From contig NC_012483.1 in assembly GCF_000022565.1 (NCBI RefSeq), positions 3,658,001 to 3,722,000 on the forward strand: a DNA stretch of 64,000 nt, read 5' to 3'. The notes below the pieces were generated by a model. That model was not told the origin of the DNA. It ran no database searches and saw nothing but the letters and a program-made list of their open reading frames with translations. Below, in pieces: positions 43,124-50,949 of this stretch. The translations under genes were made by a program, and so were the position numbers. How positions within the stretch are numbered: the stretch's first letter is position 1; every line of letters starts with the position of its first letter. This DNA is from Acidobacterium capsulatum ATCC 51196 (GTDB lineage: Bacteria > Acidobacteriota > Terriglobia > Terriglobales > Acidobacteriaceae).

Positions 43124-44642
43124 ACAGCCCTGCCATCTGCCATTGGTTGCGCAGCAGGTCACGCATCAGGCATCCGCACAGTGTAGTGCCGGAAGGATTG
43201 CGGGCGACGAGATCCCATTGTTCGTAGCCCCATGAAGCCGCGCTCCACCATTCACCTGTCGTGAGCCACGGACCATAAGCATGCTCCACCCGATAGCGTT
43301 GCTGCCGGAAGAAGAAGGCCTCCGGGCGCGCACCCTGCAACGTTACGGAGACAGACTCTGGCGGCCGCAGCCTCCGCAAGGCAGACCGCAGCGTTGTTGT
43401 GGAAGGTACCTTCGACTGCGCGGAGGAATTCTCGAAGGCGTCGAGCCCAAATGGTTCGAGGCGAAAGCCGTCCGGCCGGTGCGTGTCGGCCACCACCGCG
43501 CGGCCTACATTTTCGTCGCCGACGATAGAGCGGATACGCGCGAGTGTAACATCCAGCCGCGATGGCTCCGGCAATTGAGGAGAAAACAATCCCATTTGCA
43601 CCTGGCTGGTGCTGCCGGGTTCAGCCTCAAGTCTGATGGCAAGAACCGCTGCCTGTGGAGGATGAGCTTCGAGGTCGAGATGTAGCAGCTTGATCCAGAG
43701 AGGGCGGTCGTTCGTAGGCAATGCCGGACGGATAGTTCGGAGACAGGAAGCTCCCCCTTCGAGGGTGAGCGCGACCGTAACCGCAGCCAGCGCCAGCACG
43801 CGTGCCGTTGCCCGCACGATCAATTGTTCGAGCATCAGGTTCGCCACGAACATCAAGGCATCGAGCACTGCGACAGGGGAGTCGAGCTCCATCCGCTCAT
43901 GCAACGTAAATTCCGGTTCGACTGGCAGAAACAGGTGCGGCGCTTCGCCGCGTGCCAACTGGCGTAGATGCTTGCCAGGTTGCCCGAGCCGGGAGATGAG
44001 TTCGCGCTCCGGCAGTGCGGCCAGCATGCCCAGGTTGCGAATCCCCCATGAGGAGAATGTCTCCGCCTGTTGTTCGCTGAGATTGAGTACCGTGAGGGGC
44101 AACGCGGCCAGCGCTGCGCCCTCCTCGCCTGGCGGGATGACCCGCACGGAAAGGGCTAACGGCGCCCTGGCCACCGCAATCGACGCATGAAAGTTGCTGC
44201 TCACGCCGACGCAGGCCGCGATTCCCAAGGCGCTTACGCGCGTCAGCAGATTCTGCGCGAGCTTGTTCGGCGGCCCAAACAATTCTTGCGTGCCAGCAAT
44301 ATCGACCACGCACACAAAAGAATGCCGGTAGCTGACCTCTTCGACACGCGGCGAAAAGCTGCCAGCGCATTCGAGCAGTGCCTCGCTCGTGGTGATCTCT
44401 TCCTTCCGGGAGCGCTGCAGCACCGTGACTCCGGAAAAGGTGTCCACCTCCACCTGCGTCATGCCGGGCAGCAAGCCGAGAATGCGCGCTTTCCGGGTAA
44501 GGGAACACACCTGCTCAAGCGGAGGCTCGCCCTCCATGACCACGCACGGCTGGTTGCGCAACTGCGGCCTCAGACGCAGTAAAGCCTGCGTTGGGAACTC
44601 ACGCACACAAAGGCACGCATAGATTTCGGCAGTCCTGCTCAT
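43116..44642 (-). CDS. imuB: ImuB, Y-family polymerase-like mutasome scaffold
   Basis: A 508-residue protein with a Y-family polymerase fold. The start MSRTAEIYACLCVREFPTQALLRLRP aligns with the palm but lacks the usual first metal-binding Asp, consistent with ImuB being catalytically inactive and acting as the hub that links ImuC, ImuA and the beta clamp. The segment VCVVDIAGTQELFGPP corresponds to the second conserved block, and the C-terminal region contains ARPEAFFFRQQRYRVEHAYGPW. ATG 44642 overlaps the imuA stop by 4 nt; an upstream extension to 44675 is less likely. Confidence 0.9.
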   Translation of the reverse strand: MSRTAEIYACLCVREFPTQALLRLRPQLRNQPCVVMEGEPPLEQVCSLTRKARILGLLPGMTQVEVDTFSGVTVLQRSRKEEITTSEALLECAGSFSPRVEEVSYRHSFVCVVDIAGTQELFGPPNKLAQNLLTRVSALGIAACVGVSSNFHASIAVARAPLALSVRVIPPGEEGAALAALPLTVLNLSEQQAETFSSWGIRNLGMLAALPERELISRLGQPGKHLRQLARGEAPHLFLPVEPEFTLHERMELDSPVAVLDALMFVANLMLEQLIVRATARVLALAAVTVALTLEGGASCLRTIRPALPTNDRPLWIKLLHLDLEAHPPQAAVLAIRLEAEPGSTSQVQMGLFSPQLPEPSRLDVTLARIRSIVGDENVGRAVVADTHRPDGFRLEPFGLDAFENSSAQSKVPSTTTLRSALRRLRPPESVSVTLQGARPEAFFFRQQRYRVEHAYGPWLTTGEWWSAASWGYEQWDLVARNPSGTTLCGCLMRDLLRNQWQMAGLYD

Positions 44643-45676
44643 CGTGCACCTGCCCATGGGGTTTGGCTTTTCCATAGGGTGGCGTTTGCGCGCTGTGGTG
44701 TTTTGCGAAGGGCAACGACGTTCGACGGAGGCTGCGTAAAACGTTGGCGCTCCACTTCCACGCGATGCGCGAGGCCTGTGAATACGGTGGCCTCATCGTG
44801 GCGTGCTTCGCCCGGCAGGAATTTGAGCAGCAGCTCGCTGCTGCTTTTGGCACATGGATGCTGTGTCAGTAACAGGAAGCTCGACTGGGCTCGTTCTGCC
44901 GCTGCGCGATAGCGAAACCATGTCGCCAGTGGCACACGCGAGGTATGCTCCGGGGCGATGCTCCCCATATCGAGAACAATGGTGCTGAAGCCTCCCGCCT
45001 GCAGGATCAGGTCTGTCGCGCGCAGAGCTTGCTCGATGCGTGTCCAGGGTTTGCCGGAGTGAGAGCGCGTGTTGGCAGGGGCTGGAGATGTCTGCGGCTG
45101 CGGCAGAAATGCTTCCCGCTCCGTTCGCACTCTGCGTTGCGGTTCGGCGCAACGCGGTGCGAAAGTCTCTGGACGAAGCAATTCATGAACAGCCCCCGCG
45201 AGTCCCTTCACTTCCTTGCGTGGATGGCCGCCACAGCCTCCACCATGCACTCCCTTCTTGGTGGATGCAGCAATCAGGTATTTCTCTGGCAACGAAAACT
45301 GGAGCTCACGGGAAGGTTTCATCGCAGCTTTGGGAACGCCGCAACGCACCCACAGCACACGGGCAAGATCGACACCCACAGCCGCGGCAGATTCGGGGTC
45401 AAAGGTGTCCGAGACATCGATCCATGCGCAGGCTCTTCCGGTATCCGTCAGGGAGCGCAGAAAGGAAAGCGCCAACGCCGTGCGGCCACTGGTCTCCGGG
45501 CCGGCCATCTCGGTCATCGCCCCAACGGGTAGGCCGCCGTCGAGCATGGCGTCCATCTCGGCGACGCCCGTTGGGATCATAGGGCGGATCACTCGCGGCG
45601 CGGGCGTCAGCGCAGACGGGATGCGGTGTGCCAGCGCACTTTCAATCTGTTGGCGAAGAGTAGAGGCGGAGGGCAT
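44639..45676 (-). CDS. imuA: ImuA, RecA-like mutasome protein
   Basis: A 345-residue RecA-fold protein and the first gene of the imuABC cassette. The core MIPTGVAEMDAMLDGGLPVGAMTEMAGPETSGRTALALSFL in blocks gives the RecA-like fold with a Walker-A-like GPETSGRT (about 59-66); ACAWIDVSDTFDPESAAAVGVDLARVLWV and STIVLDMGSIA follow. A low-complexity insertion (about 150-210) separates the two halves. ImuA is believed to modulate RecA filaments for translesion synthesis. It diverges from the HMCES gene across 135 bp, so the two probably share damage-responsive control, although I could not identify a LexA box. Confidence 0.85.
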   Translation of the reverse strand: MPSASTLRQQIESALAHRIPSALTPAPRVIRPMIPTGVAEMDAMLDGGLPVGAMTEMAGPETSGRTALALSFLRSLTDTGRACAWIDVSDTFDPESAAAVGVDLARVLWVRCGVPKAAMKPSRELQFSLPEKYLIAASTKKGVHGGGCGGHPRKEVKGLAGAVHELLRPETFAPRCAEPQRRVRTEREAFLPQPQTSPAPANTRSHSGKPWTRIEQALRATDLILQAGGFSTIVLDMGSIAPEHTSRVPLATWFRYRAAAERAQSSFLLLTQHPCAKSSSELLLKFLPGEARHDEATVFTGLAHRVEVERQRFTQPPSNVVALRKTPQRANATLWKSQTPWAGAR

Positions 45677-45811
45677 GGCAGCGTCTTCGCCTTATCTTCT
45701 CCTGCTGGCGGGAGTCTCTGTCAACGGGCTCTGCACCGGGGAATGTGCATGGGCTTGGGGCAACTTGCTGATGACGCGCGTTTTAATTATTTTTGAGGCC
45801 GGGGTGCTATT

Positions 45812-46450
45812 GTGTGTGGCCGTTACCGCCGCCGGTCTGACAAACAGCGCATTGCCGAGGCCTTTGAAGTCGGGATGGGGCTCGAAGATCTGTGTCTCGA
45901 ACCGGAGGAAGATATCTCGCCGGGCTCCCTGCAGCCGGTCGTCTTTCGCAACGACGATGGGGAGCGCCAGTTGGAACTCATGCGCTGGGGCTTCAAGCTG
46001 CCGGATCGACTGCTCTTCAATGCGCGCTCCGAGGGCATCGACAGCTCGAAGTTCTGGAGCGAGTCGTTTCTTGAGCGGCGCTGCATTGTGCCTGCCGACG
46101 CGGTCTTCGAGTCTGGCCCGGCCGACAAGGGCAAGAAGAAGCCGAAGTACGAGATTGCGATCCCCGGTCAGGAACCCCTTGGAATGGCCGGCGTCTGGAA
46201 GCTTTGGAAGAACCCGAAGACAGAACAGTGGGAGCGGACGTTTGCCATCCTCACCGGCGAGCCCAATGAAATCGTGGCACCGATTCATGACCGCATGACG
46301 ACGTTTCTGGAGCCACGGGATTACGCGGAATATCTGGCAATCACAGAAAGGCCGCCGCTTCACTTGCTTCGCATTCTGCCTGCGCAGAAGACGCGCGCGA
46401 AGCTTGTAACTCCCGCCCCGAAGGTTCCCGAGCAGACCAGGCTATTTTGA
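45812..46450 (+). CDS. HMCES/SRAP-family abasic-site protection protein (YedK-like)
   Basis: A 212-residue SRAP protein that crosslinks to abasic sites in single-stranded DNA and shields them. Start GTG 45812 gives MCGRYRRR, placing the catalytic cysteine at position 2 as required. Other family landmarks are FNARSEGI, RRCIVPADAVFES (catalytic Glu) and APIHDRMTTFL (catalytic His). It is divergent from imuABC. Together they form a coherent package for tolerating damaged single-stranded DNA, useful when plasmid strands enter a new host or under genotoxic stress. Confidence 0.93.
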   Translation: MCGRYRRRSDKQRIAEAFEVGMGLEDLCLEPEEDISPGSLQPVVFRNDDGERQLELMRWGFKLPDRLLFNARSEGIDSSKFWSESFLERRCIVPADAVFESGPADKGKKKPKYEIAIPGQEPLGMAGVWKLWKNPKTEQWERTFAILTGEPNEIVAPIHDRMTTFLEPRDYAEYLAITERPPLHLLRILPAQKTRAKLVTPAPKVPEQTRLF

Positions 46451-46689
46451 TTCGCTCAGGTTCATCCTCTACGAACGAGCCCCTTCGGGGCCTTGGTAAC
46501 TCAGGAATCGACCTCACGTTTCCGTTACTGGAAATCTCGTTCCAGGAGGGCAGGTATCGTTATCGGTGTGCAATCGCAACTCAACGGCAGATGCCCCCCA
46601 GGGAGGACAGGGACATTTCATTAGGACGACGGGGCATAGGACCGCTAGGCTAAAAGTGCGCTCTCGGCGCACTAAAGGAGATCCTTGCT
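46451..46689 (+). other. Intergenic region with two hairpins; possible right edge of the element
   Basis: GCCCC-TTC-GGGGC at about 46481-46493 could terminate the HMCES transcript. A perfect AGTGCGC-TCTCG-GCGCACT stem (about 46655-46673) lies directly before the AAGGAG ribosome binding site of the next small gene, where it could affect translation. No tRNA-end repeat was found, so the element boundary is not proven. Confidence 0.45.
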
Positions 46690-46854
46690 ATGAACAAGTC
46701 ACGTCGTTTTGTCGTTACCGCTGCATTATTGCTCTTAATTGGAACGATGCCGGTTTATGCCACCGTCGGTGGAGGCGATCCACCGCCGCAATTGACGTTC
46801 GCTTCGTACTCTACCGTGATCGTGAGCACCGTTCTCTCTGTTTTTGGACTTTAA
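46690..46854 (+). CDS. Small secreted peptide precursor
   Basis: A 54-codon gene starting at ATG 46690 with AAGGAG upstream. The product has a classic signal peptide (MNKSRRFVVTAALLLLIGTMPVYA) followed by a short mature part TVGGGDPPPQLTFASYST and a hydrophobic end VIVSTVLSVFGL. I do not recognise the family. It may be processed and exported, or anchored by the C-terminal hydrophobic stretch. It is followed by two plus-strand genes, a membrane protein and a hypothetical protein, possibly one operon. Confidence 0.6.
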   Translation: MNKSRRFVVTAALLLLIGTMPVYATVGGGDPPPQLTFASYSTVIVSTVLSVFGL

Positions 46855-46886
46855 TAAAACAGAGTGATTAGGCGAGTAAGGGTGGG

Positions 46887-47648
46887 ATGAATCTTTCAAG
46901 AGTAGCAGAGCTGATCTGGGTGGGGAGCTTCGTGGGACACGTCGCCCTCTTGATTGTTCTGCTGGTTCGGCGGAGATGGCGGGAGTTTCCTGTCTTTAGT
47001 GGATACATCGCCTTCCACGCCATGGAGACTCCCATCCTTTATGCTCTTTATTCGCATCATTCACACCTCTGGTATGCGCGGCTTTACTGGGCTGGAGCGC
47101 TTATCGATTTTGCGTTCCAGCTCGGGATTGTATTTGAAGTAGCGCGGATTGTTATGAAGCCGACCGGGACCTGGATGCGGGACGCGCGCCGGCAATTCCT
47201 CATTGGAGGTGCTGGCGGACTGCTGCTTGCGGCTGGGCTCACATGGTGGTTGGTCCCGCCAGGAACCCACGGGCTTGAGCGCCTGGAAATGAAGGGGAAT
47301 CTGTTTGCAGCGTTTCTGATCTGCGAACTGTTTCTACTCATCAGCTCGACGGCCAGAAAAATGGGGCTCGGCTGGCGAAATCACGTCCTGGCGGTCGCAC
47401 AGGGTTTTGGCGCGTGGATCATCGTTTCTCTCGCCTCCGAGGCGCTGCATGGTTACTTCGGTCGCTCAAAGTATTTCTCGCCCTTAGTCTATCTTCATCA
47501 GTTGGTCTATATTGGTGCATTGATCTACTGGATTGTGCAGATGTGGCGGGCTGAACCGGAACGCCGTCCTCTATCTCCGGAATTACAGGAATATATCATT
47601 GCCCTGCATAACCGCGTAGAGTACGATCTTGAAAAGCACGAAATTTAA
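46887..47648 (+). CDS. Polytopic membrane protein of unknown function
   Basis: A 253-residue protein with about seven hydrophobic helices (for example LIWVGSFVGHVALLIVLLV, LYWAGALIDFAFQLGIVFEV, LIGGAGGLLLAAGLTWWLV, LFAAFLICELFLLI, LVYIGALIYWIVQMW) and a cytoplasmic C-terminal helix ending LHNRVEYDLEKHEI. The arrangement resembles uncharacterised seven-helix proteins common in Acidobacteriota. Start ATG 46887 follows GGGTGGG. It lies between the small secreted peptide and a soluble hypothetical gene; no function can be assigned. Confidence 0.75.
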   Translation: MNLSRVAELIWVGSFVGHVALLIVLLVRRRWREFPVFSGYIAFHAMETPILYALYSHHSHLWYARLYWAGALIDFAFQLGIVFEVARIVMKPTGTWMRDARRQFLIGGAGGLLLAAGLTWWLVPPGTHGLERLEMKGNLFAAFLICELFLLISSTARKMGLGWRNHVLAVAQGFGAWIIVSLASEALHGYFGRSKYFSPLVYLHQLVYIGALIYWIVQMWRAEPERRPLSPELQEYIIALHNRVEYDLEKHEI

Positions 47649-47665
47649 CGCTGGACTGAGTTGAA

Positions 47666-48226
47666 ATGCATTCCGCACAGCCTATCGTCCTGATCCTTGG
47701 TGCTTCCTCCGTGCTGATCGTCAAGACAGGTGTTTCTTACTTTTCTGCGGGCCACAGCGCTCGTATGGAATGGAAGGACATTGTTGCGAAGCTGCAACCA
47801 GTGAACCAGACGGGATTGAGCCTTGTGGCCCGAGATTTTCTTGAGCCAAGCCGCGATCAACTGAAACTAGAGCCTGACGAAATCTGGAGCCTGGTTGGCG
47901 GTTGGGAAGGCTTGAAGAGAATGCGCGCTAATGCGGACATCATGTTGGCTCTGGCGGCCTACACGCAGCGATGGAATTTCGAGGAAGGCGTTATTGTCGG
48001 AGAGAGAATGCGGCGGGACGCGCTGAAGCTTCATCGTGCTGTGCGCCATATCCAACTCCATACGAGGCCGGCCGTGATGCGCTTCTTGCCGAAGCGGTAT
48101 TGGTTCAATGTGCCATTCGAGGTGCACGAAGTTGCGTCAGCATACTACTTGATGCGACAACGGCTGCTTGCTCTCTATGAGACCAGCCACTCTGGCTTAT
48201 ACCCCGCTCTCGCGGCGTCGATCTAA
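47666..48226 (+). CDS. Hypothetical protein with N-terminal hydrophobic segment
   Basis: A 186-residue product starting 17 nt after the membrane-protein stop. The N-terminus (IVLILGASSVLIV) is hydrophobic and may anchor it. The rest is helical and charged, with DEIWSLVGGWEGLKRMRANADIMLALAAYTQRW and RRDALKLHRAVRHIQLH visible. The family is unknown to me. Spacing suggests co-transcription with the preceding membrane protein and possible function together. Confidence 0.65.
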   Translation: MHSAQPIVLILGASSVLIVKTGVSYFSAGHSARMEWKDIVAKLQPVNQTGLSLVARDFLEPSRDQLKLEPDEIWSLVGGWEGLKRMRANADIMLALAAYTQRWNFEEGVIVGERMRRDALKLHRAVRHIQLHTRPAVMRFLPKRYWFNVPFEVHEVASAYYLMRQRLLALYETSHSGLYPALAASI

Positions 48227-48344
48227 CCGCTCCTTCTTAATCTCCCGAAAGCCGCTGCCTGCCCGTGTTCTTGAGAGCGAAGGAGGGGCTTCAACTTCCT
48301 CGTGGACGATTTACTATGATGGGGATTTTCATTTTCCCTGGAGC

Positions 48345-48579
48345 ATGACGACCCATTAATACACCTGACCTGATTGCGGAGATTGATGCGGAGATCGCGC
48401 GACTGGAGGAAGTCCGGAATTTACTCACTGCTGGAGCGGGAACTGCTGGCAAGCAAAAGCGGGCAGGGAAGCGGCCAGTAAAGGCCGCTAAGCGGAATCT
48501 CAGTCCCGAAGCCCGGGAACGGATTCGGCAGGCGCAGATCAAGCGCTGGGCAAAAGCGAAAAAGGCGAGCGCGAAATAG
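48345..48579 (+). pseudogene. Frameshifted small basic protein gene
   Basis: From ATG 48345, behind GGAG, the frame reads MTTH and then stops. Shifting by one base gives NTPDLIAEIDAEIARLEEV...LSPEARERIRQAQIKRWAKAKKASAK up to the stop at 48577-48579. That sequence is like the intact gene at 52229-52438 (start MDTAQLIFEIDSEI, end RGRIVAAQWKCWAKQKAAAKK). A single extra T near 48356 would explain it. Intact members look like small nucleic-acid-binding proteins: a helical N-terminus followed by a Lys/Arg-rich tail. A rare start codon downstream is the alternative. Confidence 0.5.
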
Positions 48580-48657
48580 CCTCGGCTTGGTCCTTCTGCG
48601 GACCTGCCCACAATCTACGCGAAGACCCTCTGCCAGCTCGTCGCATGGGCCGGCTTT

Positions 48658-48972
48658 TCAGTGCTCTTCCGTGCGGAGTTCCCGGCTGGCGTCTCGCGCT
48701 CCATGCAGGAGGCGGAGGATGCGCAGGGGCTCAGAGCTGGGATCGTAGACGATCAGATAGTTCGAGTATCGCGGCAATGCCCAGAATCGTACCGGGCGGC
48801 GAGTGAGGTCGGTGCGGAGATGCCCGGCGAGCGGATGAATTGCAAGAAACCGGCAGGCTGCGTAAATCTCCGCCTCTACACGATTGGCAACGTCTACGCT
48901 ATCGGAAGCGATGTAGGACCAGATTTCAAAGAGGTCTTCTTCCGCCGGCGCGGTGACGACATAGCGGCTCAT
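48658..48972 (-). CDS. ParE/RelE-family toxin
   Basis: A 104-residue toxin of the ParE type: VVTAPAEEDLFEIWSYIASDSVDVANRVEAEI, HPLAGHLRTDLTRRPVRFWALPRYSNYLIVYDPSSEPLRILRLLHGARD in blocks, matching the family's strand order and the conserved HGARD end. It follows the antitoxin gene with a 4-nt overlap. ParE toxins usually inhibit DNA gyrase, while RelE-like members cut mRNA; the sequence favours ParE. A plausible stabiliser of this part of the chromosome. Confidence 0.88.
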   Translation of the reverse strand: MSRYVVTAPAEEDLFEIWSYIASDSVDVANRVEAEIYAACRFLAIHPLAGHLRTDLTRRPVRFWALPRYSNYLIVYDPSSEPLRILRLLHGARDASRELRTEEH

Positions 48973-49238
48973 GCGGAGCGCTGTTCAAGCCATTCTTTCT
49001 TACGCGCTTCCATGCGGGCCTGAACGTCCTGCTCCGTGCTCATTTCTCCGCGCTCGGCGGCCTGCCAGCCCTCTTCAATCTTGCGGTGAAGCTCATCGCG
49101 GTACGCTGCAATCCAGGTCTCCTGCTCATGAAGCTGGCTGACGGCGCGCTCGACGAACTCATCGATGCTCCGATAGGGCCCGCGCAGCACGTCCTGGCGA
49201 ATCAGCGCTTCCAATTCCGGCTTGAGTTGGATGGTCAT
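48969..49238 (-). CDS. ParD-like antitoxin
   Basis: An 89-residue protein with a ribbon-helix-helix-like N-terminus (MTIQLKPELEALIRQDVLRGPYRSIDEFVERAVSQLHEQE) and a charged helical C-terminus that would wrap the toxin. The SIDEFVERAV helix is typical of ParD/CopG-type antitoxins. It is first in the operon and overlaps the toxin start by 4 nt, the normal parDE order. It probably represses its own promoter, located before 49239. Confidence 0.85.
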   Translation of the reverse strand: MTIQLKPELEALIRQDVLRGPYRSIDEFVERAVSQLHEQETWIAAYRDELHRKIEEGWQAAERGEMSTEQDVQARMEARKKEWLEQRSA

Positions 49239-49376
49239 GAGCGGCCACCTCCCTGTGCTCTTATTATCTGACAGGCGCAGTATGGAGTCGATCTTTTACT
49301 GTGGTTGGTCCGGCGTGGGCTCAATGAGTGCGTTGGCGATTTGGCGCTCGTCCGCCTGCGCGATTCCTCTCTGACC

Positions 49377-49475
49377 GGGGCGGGCACAAGTCACCATAGG
49401 CGACTATGCGTCAAGGTGACTACAACGGCGTTTATGAGGAGTGATCGTTTCCCAATTTTCAGGACACTCATGCTC
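49377..49475 (+). repeat. Dispersed intergenic repeat, copy 4
   Basis: Contains the 19-mer CAAGTCACCATAGGCGACT at 49387-49405, identical to 55647-55665 in copy 5. It can fold by CATAG-GCGA-CTATG and GTCACC/GGTGAC pairing. The downstream stretch AACGGCGTTTATGAGGAGTG is similar to bases at 49910-49933. The copy lies between parD and the NIPSNAP gene. Confidence 0.6.
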
Positions 49476-49836
49476 TGATTACGGGCTGAAGGAAAAGACG
49501 CTCGTATCGTGTGAAGCAGCTAGACTCTCGCACAAGAGCGGCGGCCTTTATACACTCTGGGTCGGTTGCGACCTCATTGCGATAAAGCCGGTAACTCTCT
49601 TCGTCAGGGAACGTGAACATGGCAATGGCAATGTCTGTTGGGCCATCGTAGCCTAGTCCCGGGAAGCTCGCGCCAACCTCGTCTGGACTAGCCCTCGGGA
49701 CGAAATATCCATGATGGGTACCACCGTATCGTTCGATGAGCGACATCCAGGTGCGTGCGTAGCTTTCAAAAGCGGCAAGTTGTGTGACATCGAGCGTGTA
49801 CCGAATTTGACAGGTCACTGGCTGACTATCTTCCAT
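49468..49836 (-). CDS. NIPSNAP-family protein
   Basis: A 122-residue protein with the ferredoxin-like NIPSNAP fold: CQIRYTLDVTQLAAFESYARTWMSLIERYGGTHHGYFVP in blocks, then DIAIAMFTFPDEESYRLYRNEVATDPEC, a standard member pattern of two repeats of strand-helix-strand. Start ATG 49836 behind GGGAGGAG; a longer frame to 50124 lacks family similarity. Bacterial relatives are small stress-associated proteins of unclear function. It overlaps the repeat at its 3' end. Confidence 0.8.
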   Translation of the reverse strand: MEDSQPVTCQIRYTLDVTQLAAFESYARTWMSLIERYGGTHHGYFVPRASPDEVGASFPGLGYDGPTDIAIAMFTFPDEESYRLYRNEVATDPECIKAAALVRESSCFTRYERLFLQPVIRA

Positions 49837-49982
49837 TGCGCTCCTCCCTTGACCTTCAAGTCTGGCATAGGGAACGAGAAGTCGGCTTATCGTCTGCGAT
49901 TCCTCATAGCTTCCGCTAACGGCGTTTATCAGGACTAATCGAGGCGTGGGGCCTCGTCTACATTTCCAGCCCTGAGCGTAAA

Positions 49983-50905
49983 ATGCTCGCATATTCAATC
50001 CTCCGGCGTCCGCGAGAGCGGGAAGAAGGTTTTGCTGCCTTGGCCATTGACACCGTTCACACCGCGCTTTTAGGCATTGCAAAAGGCGGCGACGATTGCA
50101 TCCTATTGAGTGACGGTCTCTCACTGATACGTCCTAACGATCAGCTGCTTGCTCATCGCTGGGATTGGGTACAGGGCAGCGGGGAGAGGGAAGAAGAGGC
50201 CAAAGCCTCACGTTATCTTCGGTGCGGTATCCACAGTGGCCACCTGATTACGATACGGAGACGGCCAGGCAGCGTGGCTCGGATCGCTTCTATGCGGCGC
50301 TCATGGCGATTCAGGTCATCAAGCCTATTCAGACGCTTGGCTTTATCTACAGGCACCAGGAGATCGAGCGGAGACCGCCGATGCAGCCGGGACAGTGGGC
50401 GATGATGAACAAGTTCGACGATGCGATGCTTGCGCGAGTGCCCGCCATGATCGACCGCATCCAGCCCGTGATGGACGGCGGCAACGTCGAACACAAGAAT
50501 GCGCTCAGTCTGCTGCAACTTGGGCTGGAGCACTTTCACCCGTATATCGCCGGACTCTTGTGGGTCACCGGCCTAGAGGCCATCTTCGACAGCCGCGGTA
50601 AAGAGGCATTCAAGAAAAAGCTGTGCGACTGCCTTGGGCCGGGGACGCTTGTGTTTCCAAACTGGCACGCGAAGACTGACGCGCCGACCCTCACGGTCGA
50701 GGAGATCGCAATTCCGCTTTTCGTACTCAGGAACAAGCTCGCGCATGGTGCGGACCTTCGCTCGGCTGCGGCTGACAAGAAGCATCCAGTGGACTTCACC
50801 AAACGGGTAAGCCTCACCCAGAACACCGAGACGGTCAACTATGCGCTCCTTCTCTGCGACGCCGCGTGCTATCTGCTCTGTCAGGTACTGCAACGGGTGC
50901 TCTAA
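49983..50905 (+). pseudogene. Frameshifted HEPN-like gene upstream of the FRG gene
   Basis: The first part (from ATG 49983, MLAYSILRRPREREEGFAAL) reads in one frame to about 50205, and the rest (from about 50205, LTLSSVRYPQWPPDYDTETA) continues in another frame to the stop at 50905. A one-base shift near GCCAAAGCCTC would join them. The C-terminal half contains FVLRNKLAHGADL, an R-x4-H pattern (RNKLAH) of HEPN RNase-like domains, and helical flanks. If the first part is not coding, a shorter gene from an alternative start remains possible. It ends 44 nt before the FRG-domain gene. Confidence 0.5.
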
Positions 50906-50949
50906 AAAGCTAATTGCCCGTTAGAATTACTCTCGAAAGGTTCCCGAAA

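Noticed and set aside
46560-46680. Possible cyclic-di-GMP riboswitch before the small secreted peptide
   Set aside because: A GGCTAAA-like stretch is present, but the conserved GEMM core and tetraloop/receptor features are absent.
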